From positions 9,710,201 through 9,774,200 of the forward strand of contig OX345638.1 of NCBI GenBank assembly GCA_947044365.1: a stretch of 64,000 nucleotides of DNA, read 5' to 3'. A program made the position numbers and the translations under genes. The notes below the pieces were generated by a model, which saw nothing but the letters and a program-made list of their open reading frames with translations, ran no database searches and had not been told where the DNA came from. Positions 43,401 to 58,400 of the stretch are shown in pieces (position 1 is the stretch's first letter; each line of letters opens with the position of its first letter). The stretch comes from Petrosia ficiformis. Its lineage: Eukaryota; Porifera; Demospongiae; Haplosclerida; Petrosiidae.

Positions 43401-46400
43401 AAATTTTGACACCAATGTCAAGAGTACTTATGTATATGTGGTTAGGACATTTGCTAACAATCCTGAAAGGAATATGCTAACAAAATTAGCTCAGGATATT
43501 GCAGCAATGTGTGATACACTTTCAAGATCACATACATGTAGATCAGTGCATGGTGCAAACGTAACTGGTACCCAAATGACTTTGATGATACTGCAAAGGT
43601 ATGTACATGTATTGCCACCTGTTGTTAACAATAATATTTCAACAGGTTAATACAGACACTTGTGAGCAGACATTTTCTTGGTTGTCAAGATCACATGCAT
43701 AAATGACACGTTAGTTTTACCTGATATATGAGTGTGATCTTTACAACAGATGAATACTGTATAACTAAGATAAATTCTTTTAATTTCTGAGACATTGTTA
43801 TGTTTCATTCCCTATACATGTAATTAAGTTTCCAAGTATAATATATGTAGTTTGTCAGATACTTGGGACTATGAGAATTCCTGGATATCTAAGAATACTC
43901 TATTGAGATGCTGATATGGGTATCCTAGGATAATGAGTAACAGGGGATCACCCTCACATGGCACTATCTGCAATGTAATCGTCATTTGGTCACTGCAATA
44001 AATTATTAACAGTATGATTCTGAGTCTATATGAATCAATTACTGATTTTTTTCTTGCTAGGAAATGTTTTCAACTGGTATTTGACTAGTATATAAAGTAC
44101 ATGCCATAATAAAGATGGAAAATTTGATAGTAATTTAAGATTGTATATATTTGTTATTACAAATACAAATTGATGTACATACTAAATACTCTGGAATGTG
44201 TATAAGTAACATATTGTTTTCATAGGAAAGGAAATGATAATAATACATCATATATGCTTTATTATGACATGTACTTTATATACAAGTCAATATAGATCAA
44301 GATCAAATGAAAATAGTACTTGTAAATATTACCTATACCAGGAGAACAAATCAGCATTGAAATTGCATTGAAATTCCTGTAACCAATTGAAGGCTATAAT
44401 TACCTATTACATTTTACAGTACATGGTAACACGAATGCTAATTATTGCAGAAATAGTGGGTTCACCTCACTTGGGACCACCTGGATTGTCCTAGGTATCA
44501 CAGGATACTAAGTATTGTAGGGCTAGTAGGTTCACCTCACATTGGACTATAGTATCTCAATGTACTCATCTCAATACTCGAGATGTCCCTGGCTACAGGT
44601 ATATGCCCTGTGAATTTATGCATGTTTGAGTACATCCTATATGTAAGACTGGTTTTGGCAGTGCTGGAAGTCAGTCAAATGATACAGATCACTGCAATTA
44701 CTGGATGGCCATAGAGTTTAGCTCCTTTGCATACAGGGAGGTAACTACCCTCATCTTGAGGCTATACTTTTCATTACTCACAAGAGCCTGTGCAAATATG
44801 CTCATGAGGGTTCTGTACTGTTATTGTGAAAACTGTTGTGCATATCAAAACTCAATGGCCATTGTGCTTAAATGTGTAATTTTCACACACTAATTATCAC
44901 CTGATATAATATTTTACTCAAAAAATCTTGTGAGATAATGTATTAGAATCAGTGAAAAGTATATGTAACTTCTTTAACTACATGGACAGCATATACATAA
45001 GTGACATAACAATGTTAATACATATAGTTGGAACCAATGGGAAAGCAATCACACATGCCATAATAACTGTCCTGCACATGAAACCTCAATTGATTTATAG
45101 CAAAAAAAAGAAATTTTATGCTTCGTTATAAACACTTAAGTTAATGTTTGATTCTTCCATGCTCAACTGAGCTCTAAGCCATTGATGGTGTAATCTTATA
45201 CGCAATGGATCTTACAAATAACAAGGTATATAGAGATAAAATATCCTTATGATTGGTTTGTGGTGTCTAGCATTCATTAATCATGGCTGACTTTATCATG
45301 CCTGAAACACATCAAACTATTATAGTTATTATTTTGATTACCTACTCTCCTTACCTTTTAAAAGGATCTTGTAGAACTTTAGGAATATATTTCAAGTAGA
45401 ATAGCTAGCTATTAGTTCCAGTTTCTATTTAAGCTACATATCAAGCAGCTTTTTTTCTTCTTCCTGGTCTGTAGAACTCAAGCATGCATATTATTACGTA
45501 CCATTAAAAGTTGTTGTAGAACTTGCTGAAATATATTTCAGCAACTAGGGCAGCTTAGTTCCAGTATCTACATAAACTACATGAATTCAAGCAGCTTAAC
45601 TTCCTTCTGCTTGAGCATGCATTTCCATGACATGCAAGGTCGCTGAGAGGTAGCAAAGGGCTCCCGGGCGGAAAACAAATTGTTGACTCTGAATAAAGGT
45701 TTCACACAAAGGGTAAAACATTTTTGTGCTAATTAATTATTTACAATAAATTTGGTCAATTATTTTGTATTTTTATTGATGTATTGGGTATGTAGTAATT
45801 ATACAGAGCTGAACGTTTTCAGCTAACTATTGATTTAGTCATACAAGTTTGGGCCATTGCTTTGTGTAACATTTGCTTAAATTCATTTCTTTCAAAGCTT
45901 TGGTGGCCCCTATAATTAAAACATCAGGTGGGGGCCCAAGGGCATTTACCCCTCACCCTGATTACATACTATGCTCATTAAATGACCAAATCCCCGGATA
46001 TAGAATGATGCAACTTCCTAACTACGTATGCAATGTGCATATGACACGACCAAATATAAGAATTATAATTAAACGCGTGGAAAGCAATTCTTGGGCTGGC
46101 CCTCTGAGCCACAAAAATTTAATTACTTTTAAAAAATTATAATTATCACACATAATTTATAATTATTATGATAATTAATGAAGCTCATTTTATTTATCAT
46201 AGATGTCTCACATACACAAGATGATGTACCTCCTTCTCTTCCCTCCAAAGAACCCAGATTGGTAATGTTTTACGTATATAAGCTTTTAAATCAACAAAAT
46301 TGACATTATACTAATAAAAAAATATTGTGTTATAATAATTATAGCAAAATTATTAAATATCGATGAGTCACTTGATAATTATATTTATAATTGACTTCAA

Positions 46401-49400
46401 AATTGAAGCCAAGGGCACAGTACAGATTAAGCAAATACTATCAACTGCTAGTGAACAGTTGTGTTGATATATTCCTATCTTACATGTATTTCATGATGTT
46501 ACAAAAAACATATGAAGAAAAATATATTGCACAAGAGAGGAAACTACCTGTACTACTACTATAGAGGAGATCTATATGAATATGTAATTCCAAAAAATCC
46601 ACTACTTTCAGCTAAATCAATATTACATTACTATTCATTCTGTGATAATAAAATGTGAAATATGCTGTGATAATGAAGTATAATTATAACTAATTGATCT
46701 TCTGTAACGTATTACAATGTTTCTATAGCATGATGATAGTGTAGCTCATTACAAGATATCTGAGAAGTACCATCCTGAGTTTGAAGAAAAGAGGGGAGAA
46801 CTTTGTATACTCATCAGTAAAGTGACTAAGATTCTTAAAAACAAACCTGTCTCTTTAGATGACTTGAAATATTTTCTGAGTCTTTACCAGGAGTTAAGGA
46901 AGGATACTGAAGCTGCAGAATCACTTATCGATGCAATGAGAATTGTCAGTGATAACACATCTTTAACGAACACAAAACGGCTTGAAGCTGTTGCCAAAGA
47001 GTTTGACCTACAAGATGCAATCAGTCTCATCGAGGAATTTAACAAATTAATTGATGAATTCTGTGAGACGATCCAAACACAACATATATATGGTCAGGAT
47101 TTTATGAAGCATTCGCATAAAAATCTTCTAAAATCAGAGCAAGTGAAGTTCGTTTTAGAATGGGAAGGTGATAAGACAACACTGAGTGATATACAAAGTT
47201 TACTCAGAAAAGCTTTTCATGACAACGCTAGACATGTGATGGTGAAGGTAGTGAACGAAGGGAACTCCATTATCGTGATCTGCTATGCTCCCCTTCATCT
47301 TCATGAAGCATTGATAAGACTAGTAAAGGATAACGAAGAGGATTTAAGAAACGAGAAAGTAGTTTCTGTTACCATTGGAGGGTTTATAATCATCAAGAGA
47401 GAAACAGAAGACAAGGTAAGAGATTTATCTCAAATTCTGTCATTGTGTGTTTTGTTGAAGTTATTTATGGTGTAAAAAAATTCTCATTTGCAACTTAACT
47501 GCAAATAATACCAATATTTTGTCTCCATTCTATTGTATTATACTATAGGCTATAATATCCTCTTTGGTGCTATAGAATATGGAAATATTTAATATCTCAC
47601 CTCACCCATTAATTGACCAACCCTCTCAACTGTGGGAGATAAAAATAATGCTTCCAAAGTTTGATATAACACACATCAGTATTGTGATTAAATGTTCTCT
47701 TTATGCAGTTGAACCAACCAGAATATATAGAAGAGAAGCCATTTTGCCAAAATGTCTCTATGGAGGAACAAGGTGATAAATATTTGCTACTTTTTTGTGT
47801 ACTGGTATCATACAGGGGCGGGTCTAGAAATTGTGTAAGGTAGGGCGAACTCGGCGCGCAAAGCGCAGCGTAAAAAATTTGTGGATAATTAATTATTCAT
47901 AAGGGGTGTGGTAACTTAATTTAGGCTATGCACAATAATAGATTGACCAGTTGTTATAGTTGTGTAAACTAACTCCACCCTTCATGTCATGTATGACAAA
48001 AATTTATTTTTTATAATTTTCAAATAAATTTACATACAAGTAAAAACTTAGGGGGGGTAATTGCCCTCCCTGCCCCCCCCTGTAGACCCGCCCCTGGTAG
48101 CATATATAAACACTGTTCACACACTGGTTGGGCTGTTTACTGCAAGTCAAGCAACCCAACATCACATATACAAAACTATAACTATGTAGTTTTGTTTTTT
48201 GTATATAGTATAGCAAGGTTTCGATATTTATTGAACAAGAGAAATATTTATGGAAGGCATATTTGATTGTCACATTTTAACGTTAACTACATGGTTTTTG
48301 ATAATTTAAAGTCAATTAATCAAGAGATGAACCATAGGCCCATGTGTGCTTGGGTGTGGCTACATCATTGTCACCTTCTTTGGTAATCAGCTGTTTGTCT
48401 GTCATTAAAAAATGTAGCTTTTGGCATTTAACTTGTGTAACAAATAGATGAATCTAAGGAATGAGATTACAGTTTACTTGTCTATAGAGTTGATGTGAAT
48501 GTTTATTTTCCTCCTGTTTATTCTGCAGATATTGACACTGAAGAAGATGAAAAACATAACTGGAGGCAGGAAAGGAGGTATTTGCAAATGAGAAAACGAT
48601 ACGACCCAAAGTTCATTCTACTACAACGAGATTCTCCGAGATTATCTACCCTAATGAAAACAAATTGTGAGGTTGATCCTACATTACTAGCACAAACTGA
48701 GGAAGTCGTAGAGGTATTTAGTACTTGTTATTTGTTAACAATGGAAAATCTTTACCGAGAAATCAATGGATATTGGTATGATCGACAGAGAAGGATACCA
48801 ATAGTGATCGATGATGTAGTTAGATTGTTGCAAAATCAGCTAGGGCTTCCTGTACCACAAGATATCACAGATGTTGATGATTTAAATCATTATTTCAAGA
48901 ATATACGTTTGTCTTGGTTCAATTTCAAGCCAGTAGCTGTTATTTCAGAAGTATTTTTGAATTGCTTATATCCCAAGCTAGAGATAAAGTGGATGGAATA
49001 TTGTCATCTTTTTGACAATTATTGTAACCGTCGTCATTTGAAGGAGTTTCCAGGAATCTTGTTTAATGCAGAGAGAGACAGCATGTTTATTCTGCAAGTG
49101 GATGAAACAGACTATTATAAAATGAAGCTCTCAAATATATCCAGTCTGCACAAGTCACTCTGTTACACGTTAGGCTGTAATGAATTATCAGTCCCTCTAC
49201 TAGCTGCTTTACCAGGTTCTCTTCTCTTAGTATTCTGTTACTGTGCAGAAGACTACCTCAGCAGGTTTGAGTTAACAAGGGAACAGCTAACCCTCCTTGC
49301 AGATTTAAAGATTTGCAAAGTATTGAGTCTCAGAGATATTGAAAATCGTTTTGTATATACTAAAATACAGAATACGGTATGTTTGTATTTTGATGTTAGT

Positions 49401-52400
49401 GGACATATAATTATATATTTTTGTTTCTTAGATTGCACCACACATAAAAGGAGCAATAGAGAGTGAACCGACTCCACAAGGTGATAATATAAGTAATATT
49501 TCAGTATTGTTTGATTTTCCACAAGTGATGATACTAAATTGGATGTAATGTCATTTGTAGTTTTGCATTTAATCAAATATTTTATACTGAGCTGAAGATG
49601 ATTCATATTAAGTGAAGGAAAAAATTTAATATTTTATTTTTAATAGAAACATATTATCTTATAATTATGTTTTATTATACAGAGCTTTTACAAATACTGG
49701 AGAATGCCCAAAAGAAAGGATTCGTCAATGTGAAGTGGACAAGCTTCACACTCTTTGGCGCATCAGGGGTTGGCAAGACGTCCTTATTAAATCTGCTATT
49801 GAGAAAGAAACCAGTCACTGAACATCACAGCACTCCCGTTGCTAAATCTCCTGAGGTACGTTTGGTTAGTAAAGAGAAACATGATGATGAAGGCCAGGTT
49901 ATCATGTCTGATGAAAGCTGCTTTTGGACATCAGCAGATCCTGAGACCATGAAAATCAAATTCCTTCAGGCCATAAAGTACAGTGTTCGAACCCAAAATC
50001 ATAAAACTGAACCTCAAGAATTACAAGAATCGAATGAAGATCAAATGAAGAGTACCTCACAAGAAGAAATAAAATCTGTTGACCAGACACCACTCACATC
50101 ACAAATGACACAAGAGAAGAAGCCTCACGATTCTCTGCCCACTGACCATTCTCAAAATAAAGAACAGCTGCAGTCAATTTCTGAAGTAAAAGAGTCCACA
50201 GAGAAACCATTGCTCACATTGCTAGCAACGCCAACGAAGAAGCCGCCTCCTGACTCTCTGCCTACTGACCATTCTCAAGATAAAGAACAGCTAAAATCAA
50301 TGTCGAAAGTGAAAGGGTCTAAATGGAAGTCATTATTCTCCTTACTAAGGACTCCAAAGAAGAAGGCTCACGACTCTCTGCCCACCGACCATTCTCAAAA
50401 TAAAAAACAGCTGCAGTCAATTTCTGAAGTAAAAGAGTCCAAAGAGCAGCCATTACTTACATCACAAGTAATGCCGAAAAAGAAGCCACATGCATCTCTA
50501 TCTACTGATCCTTCTACTCTAAATGAAGAGCTTCTTCGATTGATTACTGAAGTACAGAAATCTGATGAGTTGTATAACACTCATATGATGTACGGTGTTG
50601 ACTTAGGAGGACAGGCTGCTTTCCTAGATATTGCTCCAGCACTACTTCGTTATCATTCTCTCAATATGGTTCTTTTCAGGCTTGATGAAAAGCTTGATGA
50701 TGCTGCAAATTTCTTCTATTCAGTGCATGGGAGAATAGTTGGTAAAGGTGAGAAAAGGCAGATGAGCACTATGCAGCTTACAAAGAGCTTTTTTCGTTGC
50801 AAATCTCAGCTTCATCCTCCTCTCTTCAAAGGAGTACAAAAGTATGGAAGGCCACACTTTATAGTGATTGGTACTTGCTATGATGAATATGAAAGGCTTC
50901 AAGAAAATAATGAGCTTAAAGAGAGCCTTGATGAGAAGAATGAGCGTCTTTATAGTGAGCTTCAGAATTATGAAGATGTTAGATATGATTACGTTGAAGG
51001 TAAACATATCATCTTTCCAGTTAACAGTATGGGTAGAGGTAGAAATGAAGAAGAGATTGCCGAAAGAATCCGACGTATTACAGGTCAATCCTATATTAAG
51101 CAGAAGTTCCTGCACGATGGTTCTTCTTTCAGGTAGAGCTAAAATCCAAAACAAAAGGTCGAAGAATGATAAGCCTTGATGAATGTGTTGAGATTGGAAA
51201 GTCAGTTGGTATGACACATAAGGAGGTACTGACTGCTTTATGGTACTTCCATAATCTGTCCATTTATCTCCATTTCCCTGGTATTCTATCTCATGTGGTG
51301 TTTCTTGACCCACAAGTGCTATTTGATATGCTATCGCAGATAATTGCTGTTTCGTTTGGAGATGATCGCTATGACGATGCTACAATTAAGAGCCTTAAAA
51401 CAAAAGGAATCTTCAAACGAGAGTTACTAGACACCATGGAATTCGAGGAGGATGTTTTCTCTTGTGATGATTTCGTAAAGCTAATGGAAGGCTTACTAAT
51501 CATATCACAGATCCCAAATGACACAAGATATTTCATTCCATGTGTCCTGGATATAATCAATGATCCATTTGAAGATAGTAGTGATGCTATTGAGCCTCTA
51601 TATCTAACATGGGATGGTGAATTGATTCCTAATGGTCTCTTCACATCACTTGTAATCTTTCTCATGGGGAATGTTTCTCCAACTCAATTTCAGTTGGTCA
51701 ATGATGTTTATCGTAACAAAGTTGTCCTGAGGTGTCAACATTTCGGTGGTGCTCTACATTTACTAGACCAGGTCAAATCATTAACTATACGCTACTTCGG
51801 TCCACCTCGTAACTGCTTCAATATCCGTCGTATGATTCATCAAGGTATAGAATCAATTGTCCACAAGTTTGGCTGGACCGATTCTCTAGCTTCTACACAG
51901 GAAGGGTTTAGATGTAAAATAGAAGGATGTACGAATTCCTCATTCCATTTTTGCCATCTAATTAGTGAACATGAGGAAATACTCTTCTGTGATGTAAGCA
52001 ATATCAAATGCTCAGCTGATAAGACCAGACATCTTTCCTGGTTTCATGAAGGTATGATGTTATAATATATATTATTTTGTGTTGTTTCTACCTCTCATCC
52101 AGAGTTTACCTGTTAGTACATGATGTCATATTGATGTATGTAAATACTAATTATATTGTTTCTGTAAAAGTGTTGTATAATATAATATAATTGTAAATAT
52201 ATATTTCTGCTGGCCTGTTTAGTGCTTGTGATCCACTAAATCAGAAAGAAGCTCATCTATTTTATACTATGATACCACTCCTCAATCATATAATTCAACA
52301 TATCTGTTATCATTATTTTTTAATCATGTGTACATTAGTGGTGTGCGATTATATCGATTATTGTAATTAATCGATTAAGAAGATACAATCGCATACATGC

Positions 52401-55400
52401 GCATTAGCAATTTACACCCACACACACCTGATTTGCGTGATCGATGCTGTTTTGTAGAAGACAATGGCAGCTGGAACCTCTGACTCCCCCATCTCCTCAG
52501 AGGTTTGTGATCATCTAGTCAAAGAAGCTGGTTTGGTAGTGCCAAAGTATTCTTCCAGCCTAGTTTGGAAGTTTTTTGGCTTTAAACATGAGGAAGAAGG
52601 GGTGAAAGACCATAGTCATGTAAGTCTGACATTGCTCGTTTCTTTTTCGATCACTGTTTTATTGTTTGCTCCAGCCACATGTATAGGTTATTTGTGCTGT
52701 GCAAGAAGATGAGCAGAGGAGGAAATCAGAAAAATGTAACACCAAGAGATAGCAACCAGCAATTAATCACGGAAGCATTGAACCTAATTACAAAATTTCC
52801 AGCTTCCATCAAAAAGTTCTAAGAGCTAACTGATGCTGTTGCCTACTTTATAGCCAAAGATATGCTACCTATAAGTGTGGTGCTAGGATCAGAGTTTAAG
52901 CATATGATGGAAAATTTGAGCCTCGTTACCAGATTCCACACCGAAAGACCTTCACAGAGAGAGTCCTTCCTGAACATTTCGTTAAAGTAAAGGACACAGT
53001 CACTTCAATAGTAAGTAAAACCAGCTCTTTTGCTGTCACTACTGATTGCTGGACAAGTCGTGCTAATGAGGCATACATGGGTGTCACATGCATACCATAC
53101 TATCACTGATGATTGGGACCTTGTGCACTTCACACTTCAGAACAAGCCCTTACCGGACCAGCATACTGCAGAGAATTTAGCAGAGGCTTTACTGACTGAC
53201 TGTCTTACGACACTGGAATCTTGATCTAGCTATTTTATCTTGGGCCGTAGTTGATAATGCTGCCAATATCCAAAAAGCTGTGACTGAGGTTCTTTTTTGG
53301 AATTGCCTGGGATGTTTTGGACACACAATAAACTTGTGTGTAAAAGCTGGACTAAAAGCTTCTCACATTTCAACAGCTGTTGCTTGCTTCTCTCGTCTTC
53401 TTACATATTTTAGAAAGTCATCAAGAGCAGCACATATTCTATCAGAGAAACAAGATGCACTGGGTACAGATAAACACAAATTGCTCCAGGATGTAGACAG
53501 AGTGTATTTTATAGCAACAGTCACCTATGACTGTTGCTATGACTGAGCAACAGTCACCTATGACTGTTGACCAGAAGCGACTTGACCTCTTACCTAAAGA
53601 TGCAGAGCTCCACATTTTAGAGGAGCTAGACAAGTGCTAAAGCCAGGTAACTTGCTCAAATGTCAGCTGAAGCTTATGTCACCAGTTCAGCAATTCGTCC
53701 TCTTCTTTACTATCTTACTGAAAATGCACTTGAATTTAAACCTGCTGACTCTGTTGCAATCCAGAATATGAAATCTGAGTCACGATACTAAAATGATTCA
53801 ATCATACATATGCTCAACAAAGCATGTTTTGTTGATGCTCACTTTAAAAGTATGCCATTTTTAAGTGACTCTGAGAGGAAAGCTCTACATGATGCTGTTG
53901 TAGGGGACATAGAGTCAAACATGCCACTCACGAATGAAGATGAGCCTGCTGGAGGTGACGATTTTGTTCTTGATGGACAAGAACCATCTGCCAAGAAGAA
54001 AAGAAAAACTCAATTTTTGGGAGATATGTTTGATAAGCATGACGAAGGCAGACCACTCTCAATCAATGAGAAAGCAGATCAAGAGCTAAAGTGTTACCTT
54101 GATGAGGAATCTCCAGCTGTTGACGACACGCATGCTTTAAAATGGTGGAAGGAACACCACTGTCGATTCCCCACCATTGCAAAGATCGCTAAGAAGGTGT
54201 TACGTATTCTAGCAACAAGTACGGCTTCAGAGAGACTCTTCTCAACTGCTGGTCATGTTATTAACACTAAGAGAGCATGCTTAGACTCTGAGAATGTTAA
54301 TATGTTGTGCTTCTTAGCTGAAAACGTATCATAATTTTTATGTATATCAACTGGAGAAACATGCACTATTATGATACTATACCAATTAAATGTTTAATCG
54401 TGATTTTCTTAATTTAAAAATAATTGATAATTGCCATGTAATAATTGCACAGCCCTAGTGTACACGTGTTTGTTTAGTGTGCATGCATGCATGCATGTAT
54501 GATATATAAGTAGGTATTTACTGTGGGAACCATTCTATACCACTGACGAAGATTGCTGTAATGAAGTGTCTGGTAATTTTTCTTGCAAAATAAATATAAA
54601 AAAAATTGTTCTGACTAGTGATAAACAAATCCTTCAGCATGTAACAGACTATATCATTTGTTATATTCATCTTTTATAATTATTTAGAAATACAATCATC
54701 AAAAATACTCACAAAAGAGGAACAGTATAAACTAGTATGTATTATGTTGTGTGATAATAATTATATATCTATATTCATATAATTATTACTATAGGATAAT
54801 GATCTGTTTAAAGCAGTGAGGAATCAAGATGTATTTGAAAGTAAAATATTGTTGAACAAGGGTGCTAACCCTAATAAAAAACATGGTTGGGTGAGTTATC
54901 ATATCCACACACAGTTATCAGAGAGTACGATAGTACTCTCTATTTAAGGATGGCCTGAAAAAAAACATGGCCGCCCATGATGCATTTTAATTGCAAGTAG
55001 TAAGCTGAAATCTCCGCTATTATATACAAATATGTTAAAATATACATAAAGCTTATAATACTGAGTAATTTTATGACTAAATGTAGATCTGGCGAGTAGC
55101 AAAACTGGCGAAATCTTCATATTATTCACTATTATTATTATTCCTCTTTTTCATAAAAATAGATTTCTACGTTTCTGGAGCTATTAAAGTAGTTGTAGCA
55201 CAAATACAAATATATTTTAAGTTAAATTCAGGGGAACAAACTTCGTACTGTTCTGTTTCTTGACCTAGACAACGAATACTTTCAGCCACTACAGCAACCT
55301 ATGGCCAAGAATGTGCAGTTGTGTTTGTGATTCTAATAAGGAGAAGTTTGTGTCATCAAGTAGAGATTGATAAGCTGAAAACACAGATTGAGTTCGTGAT

Positions 55401-58400
55401 GAGACAACACCTACCACTGTTTGATTAAATTCATCTAATCCTTCTAATTTGATATTTCCTCTCTGACCAGTCATGAGGTTAAGGCTATTATGATCTACGT
55501 TCAGTTTGGATATTCCACTAGCTACAATAGAGACAGAATCGGGTTTATCACTGAAATATTTGATCAAAAATTTACTTTAAAAATAGAATCGAAACAAGAA
55601 TAATAAAAAAACATTTTAAAAAATGAGAGAGTATGTAGGGATATATATCAAAACCGAAAAAGCCCAGAAACAAGATGGCTTTGGCAACAAAATGAAATAC
55701 CACTTCCACATAACAAGCCTACATAAGTATGTATAGCTAGAAAAAAGGCAAAACACAAGGAAGTGATACTTATGTACGGTTGTTATGTGGAAGTGGTATT
55801 TCATTTTGTTGCCAAATCCATCTTGTTCCTGTGCTTTTTCGGTTTTGATATATATCCCTACATACTCTTTCATTTTTAAAAATGTTTTTTATTATTCTTG
55901 TTTTAATATGTCACACCCATTAATGGATATAAATTTTCATATCATTCCCAAATTTTTAACAGCATTTGTATAAAATGTGAATCTAATGTATGAACACATG
56001 TATTATGTGTAATATCAAATATCAGTATCATACTCAATATCATCAATACTGATTAACAAACTACTTGATATTATATTGAAATGAATATTTCTAGTATATC
56101 ACATGTATTATGTATATGTGATGAGGTAAGTGAATATTACAAAAATATTATGTAATTTATGTATTGATTATACAATTAATTACATAGCTAATGTATATCT
56201 GCAATATATATTTGTTTTAATTATTATTAAGTAATAAGCTGTTATGATGTCATAACATTAATAACTACTTAATTAACTATTTTTATTATTATCATAAACA
56301 CAAGATATTACAAGTATCTAATGATTGTTATTACTACAGTATGGACGAACACCTTTACATTTGTCAGCTGAGAGGGGTCATATTGAGATTGTGAAAGTGT
56401 TATTATCACATGGTGCTGATACTGAAGTAAAGGATGGGGTAAGTATCTATTAAATAAATATTATATATTGTAATTTATGTATTGATTATATAATTAATTA
56501 CAAAGCTAATGTATATCTGTAATATATATTCGTTATAATTATTATTAACTAATAACTTGTTATGATGTCATAACATTAATAACTACTTAATTAACTATTA
56601 TTATTATTATCATAAACACAAGATATTACAAGTATGTAATGATTGTTATTACTACAGCATGAACAAACCCCTTTACATTTCTCATCCAAGAGTGGTCATC
56701 TTGATATTGTGAAAGTGTTATTATCACATGGTGCTGATATTCATGTAAAGGATGAGGTAAGTAAATATTAAATAAAATTAATATTATTTATGTATTGATT
56801 ATATAATTAATTACATAGCTAATGTATATCTGTAATATATATTTGTTATAATTATTATTAACTAATAACCTATTATGATGTCATAACATTAATAACTACT
56901 TAATTAACTATTATTATTATTATCATAAACACAAGATATTACAAGTATCTAATGATTGTTATTACTACAGGATGGACTAACCCCTTTACATTTGTCATCT
57001 ATGAGTGGTCATGTTGATATTGTGAATGCATTATTATCACATGGTGCTGATATTCATGTAAAGGATATGGTAAGTAAATATTATGTATTATTATTTATGT
57101 ATTGATTATATAATTAATTACATAGCTAATGTATATCTGTAATATATATTTGTTATAATTATTATTAACTAATAACCTGTTATGATGTCATAACATTAAT
57201 AACTACTTAATTAACTATTATTATTATTATCATAAACACAATATATTACAAGTATCTAATGATTGTTATTACTATAGTTTGAAAAAACACCTTTACATTT
57301 CTCATCCAAGAGTGGACATGTTGATATTGTGAAAGTGTTATTATCACATGGTGCTGATATTCATGTAAAGGATGTGGTATGTAAATATTAAATAAATATT
57401 ATGTATTATAATTTATGTATTGATTATATAATTAATTATATAGCTAATGTATATCTGTAATATATATTTGTTATAATTATTATTAACTAATAACCTGTTA
57501 TGATGTCATAACATTAATAACTACTTAATTAACTATTATTATTATTATCATAAACACAAGATATTACAAGTATCTAATGATTGTTATTATTGCAGGGAGG
57601 AGTAACCCCTTTATATTGGTCATCTAAGAGTGGTCATGTTAATATTGTGAAAGTGTTATTATCACATGGTGCTGATACCGAAGTAAAGGATGGTGTAAGT
57701 ACATATTAAATAAATAATATATATTGTAATTTATGTATCGATTATATAATTAATTACATAGCTGATTTATATTTGTAATATATATTTGTTATTATTATTA
57801 TCGTAAACACAAGATATTACAAGTATCTAATGATTTTCATTACTACAGAATCAACAAACACCTTTACATTTATCATCTAAGAGTGGTCATGTTAATATTG
57901 TGAAAGTGTTATTATCACATGGTGCTGATACCGAAGTAAAGGATGGTGTAAGTACATATTAAATAAATAATATATATTGTAATTTATGTATCGATTATAT
58001 AATTAATTACATAGCTGATTTATATTTGTAATATATATTTGTTATTATTATTATCGTAAACACAAGATATTACAAGTATCTAATGATTTTCATTACTACA
58101 GAATCAACAAACACCTTTACATTTATCATCTAAGAGTGGTCATGTTAATATTGTGAAAGTGTTATTATCACATGGTGCTGATACCGAAGTAAAGGATGGT
58201 GTAAGTACATATTAAATAAATAATATATATTGTAATTTATGTATCGATTATATAATTAATTACATAGCTGATTTATATTTGTAATATATATTTGTTATTA
58301 TTATTATCGTAAACACAAGATATTACAAGTATCTAATGATTTTCATTACTACAGAATCAACAAACACCTTTACATTTATCAACTAAGAGTGGTCATGTTG

